Shown piece by piece: positions 58,461-64,000 of a stretch of DNA of 64,000 nucleotides. Numbering within the stretch: the first letter of the stretch is position 1; each line of letters starts with the position of its first letter. Origin of the DNA: Pelecanus crispus (Eukaryota; Chordata; Aves; Pelecaniformes; Pelecanidae); assembly GCF_030463565.1 (NCBI RefSeq), contig NC_134646.1, positions 16,582,001-16,646,000 of the forward strand. Direction: 5' to 3'. The translations under genes were made by a program, and so were the position numbers. A model generated the notes under the pieces. It saw only the letters and a program-made list of their open reading frames with translations. It had not been told where the DNA came from and ran no database searches.

Positions 58461-61400
58461 CTATGCCAAAAAACACATAAACAGAAAGTCATATTTTAAG
58501 AACTCTGAAGACTTGCAGATTTCATTCAGTAGAGTCCTGTAGGTGTCCTATAAAATGCAACACCTCGGCTGCATGCTGTGTGATCTGGCACATGAGTTCA
58601 TGTAAAAAGGAAACTCCCAGTGATGGAAAGGAAATTAATCTTTCATACAGCAACTTTCATATGTACTCTAAAGCAGAACACTTAGGCAAAGTGTTCTAGA
58701 TATAGACATAGTCAAAGAGTTAAACCAGATTACGTAAAGAGAGAAAGTCAAGAGTGAGCAGGGCAAAGCATTAACCTCTAATTCTGCTTTTGTGGAGAGA
58801 CCACTCCTTTGGCTTTTCCAATCACCCACCTTTGCCTGGTGCATGAAGAGGGCCTGGTCTCAGGCGGTGATCTGTTTTACACTGGATTATTATTCATGGC
58901 TGAAGGAAGATTTCAAAACCTTTTCTTTTCTACCCTTGCAGGAATTTTTGCTACATGAGCAGTCTTACATTGAAGGAGAACAGAGGATTGCTCAGACAAA
59001 CGTCAGACCAAGAGGACACAGCATGCCACTGAGTGGGTGGCATCCAGAGTAAGCTCTACCCATCACCTGCTGCCCTCAGGCATCAAAACCCCAGCAGCTT
59101 AGACGGCTATCCATTGAAAAACTGAGACCTAGAGCGAGCCATTATCTTTAAGGACGTGTTTTTAATTGTTTCAGGAACAGAGAGTCTGCCACACAAAAAA
59201 GAAACTCCACACAGCATAAAACACAGACATGAAGGCACTCTGTAAGGAAGTAGAGAGAAAAGGACTGGGAATGAGGAAGAGGAAAAAAGGTACACAGTGC
59301 TTCAAGAAGTTAAAAGCACGGCCAGTTTTGATCTGGACAGAAGGGAGCAGAGAGCTGATAGAGACTGGGGATAGCAGTGACACTACTCAGCTCAATAAGG
59401 GAAACAGTATCAGCAACTCTTGTGCAAAGAAATACTCTCCACAAGGGTCCTGTTGCCTGAGGAGAAGGGACTGCTGTTGTAAGAGGTGCACAAAACTGCA
59501 AGGGTACTCAGCAGCTTTCCAAATACAACAGCCAGTGGCGAGGGGGCTTGGTTTAAGACTTACTTCTGGTAAAAGACCTTCTATTTCCACTGGAATGAAA
59601 GATGCAACATGCAGAGCACCTTTCTCTAAACTGACACCGCCTGCGGGATTGCTGCCCAGAACTAGCTCCACCAGTGCATGTGTGCATAGCGTGATGGAGG
59701 AAAACCTTTTGGCTGGGATTTTCAGGTAAACAGGAGGAGAGGAGCTGAGGGCAGGAGTACAAAAACATCCTACTGAGTGCAAGTTACTGTTGTGGAGGTT
59801 GGCGCAAACCAGCAAAATCTTCATCCGATGAAGCACTGAGGAATAAACACCCGCCTTGTTTATTGTCAGTGGCAACCCCTCACTGACAGAGTCACCTACC
59901 ATTGCAAATTTGACTGCCATGTCTGAAAGAGTCTCTCCTTCACAGATAGGTGCCCAGACAGCTCCACTGTGGTTTAGGCAAAGAGCTGTCAAATACTGTA
60001 GTTAATTTAAGCAATAATAAAAACAATGCCTCACTTGGGGCAGAGCTTCCACACAGCAATCTCAGCAAGTTCAGTGATGGCCATACGTACTAGCCCCTTT
60101 TCAGCTGCTGTGACTTTCTCCTGTGACCCTGTAATATGTACAGTATTCAGCACACGAGAGGAATTTTGAGGCACCTCTGAGCGCTACTACCCAACAACAC
60201 ATTTTTCTTAAAAGAATTTCTAGAGAACAAGTTCTGCCTATTCAAAATAGTCATTTTGTGAAATTAAAAAGGAAGACACCCCCCCCCCCCATTCCCTAAG
60301 GGCTGTAAGGGACCCATAACCTCCAAGAACTTCAATAAAGAACGATTCTTTTTGTCACTATCCTTGAGTTCAAAACAATGGAAAAATCTGACTGTGTACT
60401 AATGCTACAGATATTTTAGCAGAGTTTCTTGAGTACATAATCAAAACAGTGCTTCAAAAGAGGAATATGGTAATAATTATAAGAGAAGGTCACAAGGGTG
60501 TAGGTTGCTTCAATATGGTCACAACAAAAATGAATTAATTGGGACACATACCAAACAAGCAGGCTCAATTAAGTAAATAAGTCTCTTAACAACTCACTTC
60601 AGCATTAGTAATCAGCCCTCTTTTACCTCTTAAGAAGAAGAAATATAATATCCTCTTCCCTATGGTGGATTTATAGCTATCAGTTCTGGGAAGCTTATGG
60701 GAAGCTGGTAAAATATCAGCTTTCTGATTATCTTGAGCTGGTGAAAGCTAGTCCCTTGCAAAGCAGCTGCATATTTTTCATTGATGCAAAAGAGGATACT
60801 GGAGGTGTATAGACTTCTATTTACTTTAAAGATTTATTCCTGGAGTCCTAACTACAGTGCTTCTTTCTTCTCTTTCGACTGAATCTTCTCTCTGTAGCAA
60901 AGTGCTTTTTCTATTCAGCAAGCTTCTTAGCTTGTTCATGGCAAACCAGAGTTGGTCTCTGATGCAACAGGAGCCTCAGCACTTCATGGAAGATTTCTCA
61001 GTTCCAGGGGAAACCACCTACTTCCACCCATCTTATCCTTTGGGCAGCTCTGCCTGCAGCCTGGAAACTGGAGCTCTGTGTCCATACAGTGGTCCAGAAA
61101 TCTTCCCAGAACATACCCAGCAACCTCACCAGTGACCTGAAGAATTAGGTGAGTCAACATCCACATTCAATCCTTGGGCTCTGTCTCTCATTAATGCTGG
61201 GGAATGGTGTTTTCTGTGAAGTGAGTACAAGCCCAGTGACTCTGAGACCGTAATACTGGCTTGTGCACAGCGTTCTCTGTGTATCTCAAAGCACTCCACC
61301 AAGACAGTCAGCATCACCATCCTTTAAGAATACTTACACAGTGGCCAGGAAGAAGATGGACTGCAACCAACTAATGTTAAATAATAAATCACCACTGTGA

Positions 61401-64000
61401 GAGATGTCTCACAGAAATCCATCTTTCACCATGACATCCCTATACTAAAATGGAGGGGGGGGGGGGGGGGGAGGACTTGATATAAGTAAATGAATACTCC
61501 ACAGCAAATTCCAAAAATTCTGTGTTAGAAAAGCATATATAACAAAATAATATTGAAATTATTAAGTAACAGACTGCATTTCTGTATGGGTTTTGGAGTT
61601 TAAAACAAAATATGCTTAGTAAAATGGAAGGCCTTCAAGTTCTCCAGTACATCATTAGAAAGTAAGAGAAAGATTAAGACTATTTTACAGGCTAGTAATA
61701 AAATTATTTTGAAATAGTTTTGCATAGAAGTCTTGAGAGCTAGAAGTTATATGCAACGGTAAAACTTAATTCTCAATGAAATTTAGTGAAATACATCTTT
61801 ATGGACACCTTTTCTGCCCCTCTGCGTCACCCGGTATCATTTCCCTACTAACCCCAAGTCAACTTCATAACTTCATAGCTGTGTAAAGCTGATCATCCAA
61901 GATGGGGTCAGAAACTGCCAGGACTGTCACCATCTGTATTTTTCCCAAGGTGAGGATAAGGTGGACATCAACTGCAGTAATATTGTTCTGTCCCCCTTCT
62001 TGCCCCTCCGAGAAGATTAATTTCTGGCAAACAAAGCCCAGCAGCTTGAGATAGTTTAATATTTACCCCTTTCCTAAGCTGTTGGGCATAATTCTGAACA
62101 TTTATGTATTTTCAGTTTTCACATTTAGTGACTAATTTTTTTCTCTTATCCTCAAACTGGTAATATCAATATAGAGAGTGCATTAACCACCCCTTCTGAA
62201 AAGCCTTTAGCCTGACTTCTGTCAAGAAATGCTGGGAGAGGATGCCATATCTGGTTGAAGCTGTAACTGATGAAGAGAACAAAGCGTGACCTGAATATGT
62301 AACTGTCTAGAGTCACCAAATCAGCCTTGTGACTGGTAGTAGCTGTCACGCACAAAAAGTTCCCCAGGGACTGGCTTTGGACTCTGGTATGTGGTACTTT
62401 GATTACTTATTTTCTTTTCCTAACTTATGTATTTTTCAATTACTGCTTCACAGTGTTTTATACTATGTTATGTTTTAATCTGTTGTTCAATGCCCTGCCT
62501 ACCTTTATATCTTTATACTAATAGCTGAAACCACTATTTAACTGAAAAAGACAAAGCTAAGAAAACAAACAAACAAGAAGTATGCTGAAGTGTCAGTCAA
62601 AGAAGATAAATTTGCTGGTTTACTGTCTGCTCTCACATCCTATAACTCACTTAAACAGCTGCTTCTCTGTTTCATCTTCACACCTCCACAGACCTCGGAA
62701 GCAACAAAATCCACAAGGGCAGATCCTTATGGTCACATGGAATCCTACAGATACAAATTAAATAGATTGTCCTTTGCAATAAGTATTCCTTAAAGAGGCA
62801 AAAGTGAGAGGTGCTGATGAGTCTTAACAAGGAAGGTCAAAATTTCTTATCTCTCCATCCTTCTGGAAGTGTATGTCATATTTATACTTTGGGTTATTCA
62901 GACAGTTTGACACCACACAGATGGTCAAGAAGAAATTGGGTAAGTAATTTTGAAAATGAAATGAACACAAATCCTGTGAAGGGAGAAAATAGAGAGTGCT
63001 GGTTAGACTATTTTCAATCAATCCTGCTTGCAAGCCTAATGCGATGAAGAAAACAAGTTCGATGTCTAGAGGATCTGGTGACAGAATAGCCATCCAGGGT
63101 GAGGCGGAGAGCTAAGAGGGACAGATGGCCAAACTCAGAACAGGAGGTGAACTGGGCGAAGGTACATGATAGCTGATACAGAAAAAGAGGAAAGGAAGTG
63201 TGCAGTACCTCCCTCCTCATACTCCAGGGGATAAAACTTGATGCAAAGAATACGAGATGCAGAAGGAAGCTCCCATAGGAGAATGCATCTAAAAAATTCC
63301 ACCAAACCAGAAAATGAATAAACTGACTGAGAAACAGTGCTAGACAAAGTAACCAGGTTTCTATGAGCTCATGGCAAGAGGATGAACACTACCAGTAGTG
63401 CAGACATCCCACAGCAAGGCACCTCACTTTGCTCTGAGACTTAAACAGTCATCAGACAACTTTTGGTTACTGCCAGCCTGAAATGGATTGCTGCTAGCCT
63501 GTCCTTTGCAATCTTTCAAGTGCTCCACTTTTACCCAACAGATAAATATACTGTATGCAACTCTATATGAATGTCACAAAAGGTTGTGCCATTCGTAAGG
63601 TTAATTCTATTTTGTTACGCCTAAAAGACAAAAAAAGTTCAAGAAATTATTTATTCAGAAACAAGGTATTCGGGCCAGGCAATCATGCAAACACTGCTTT
63701 AAAAACATTTATTTGGTCAAAGAAATTTTATTTCGTTCTTCTGTCTGCATTCATCTATGTTATTATAATGTCTTCCTACTTTCTGCAGTGTCCCCATCAT
63801 CAAAGATACATTTTATTGCTTTGGAGCCTTCCACTTACATGTTTATCTATCACCTCTGGTAAGCACACTGTATTTAAAAATCAAGAACTCCTTTTGTGAA
63901 ATACATAATTAAGGCTCTGCTGCAAGCTTGTTTGCGGAAAGCCTGTGAAAGGCTCACAAGCTCAAAAATATATTGACTATATGAAATTGCAGCGCTGCAA
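58461..64000 (-). other. ZNF827 intron running out of the window
   Basis: Intronic sequence upstream of the first ZNF827 exon in the window. I searched the minus strand for the next conserved exon (the SUMO-like and FSQDISVKMASELL-type segments) and did not find it, so it lies beyond 64000. Local features are a 12-base C run at 60279-60290 and the 17-base G run below. Confidence 0.65.
61455..61471 (+). repeat. 17-base G homopolymer
   Basis: An uninterrupted G run inside a ZNF827 intron. It is capable of forming a G-quadruplex and is prone to length error in sequencing. Confidence 0.95.

Noticed and set aside
59387-59992. 201-codon minus-strand open frame upstream of ZNF827 exons
   Set aside because: It has no zinc-finger or known-domain signature and does not match ZNF827, so it is probably chance, though a spliced-read check would be decisive.

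Overview
The window is vertebrate nuclear DNA and most likely avian. It holds two protein-coding genes. MMAA is complete on the plus strand (coding exons from 15547 to 21782). The 3' half of ZNF827 lies on the minus strand (coding exons from 58460 down to 47817, with a long 3' UTR below that). The MMAA-ZNF827 order and orientation match the known tetrapod synteny block (SMAD1 - MMAA - C4orf51 - ZNF827 on human chromosome 4q31). The avian call is an inference from three things: the compact MMAA gene (about 7 kb of genomic DNA), low repeat content with only eroded CR1-like and MIR-like relics, and small CpG islands. I did not see the young CR1 tail repeat that would settle it.

Layout: 1-14200 is AT-rich intergenic DNA upstream of MMAA. 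It contains an old CR1 relic (2520-3065) and a large imperfect inverted repeat (12754-13440). A CpG island at about 14200-14890 is the presumed MMAA promoter and contains a perfect 54-bp palindrome. MMAA has six coding exons that join in frame, with GT-AG introns, into a 412-residue mitochondrial G3E-family GTPase. The stretch 21840-44400 is intergenic. It holds MIR-like and CR1-like fossils, a dispersed 200-bp duplicated pair, orphan CpG-rich patches and homopolymer tracts, and I recognise no protein-coding gene in it. The stretch 44400-47816 is the probable ZNF827 3' UTR, with an 83-bp tandem duplication. From 47817 to 58460 there are six ZNF827 coding exons carrying eleven C2H2 zinc fingers. 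The stretch 58461-64000 is ZNF827 intron, and the remaining 5' exons lie beyond the window.

The two genes are not functionally linked. MMAA supports adenosylcobalamin delivery to methylmalonyl-CoA mutase in mitochondria. ZNF827 is a nuclear zinc-finger chromatin factor. They converge tail to tail across about 22 kb.

I found no convincing new multi-gene system. The most unusual signals are structural: the 54-bp loopless palindrome in the MMAA promoter island, the 170-bp-arm inverted repeat upstream, and the duplicated 200-bp noncoding pair that flanks an orphan CpG patch.
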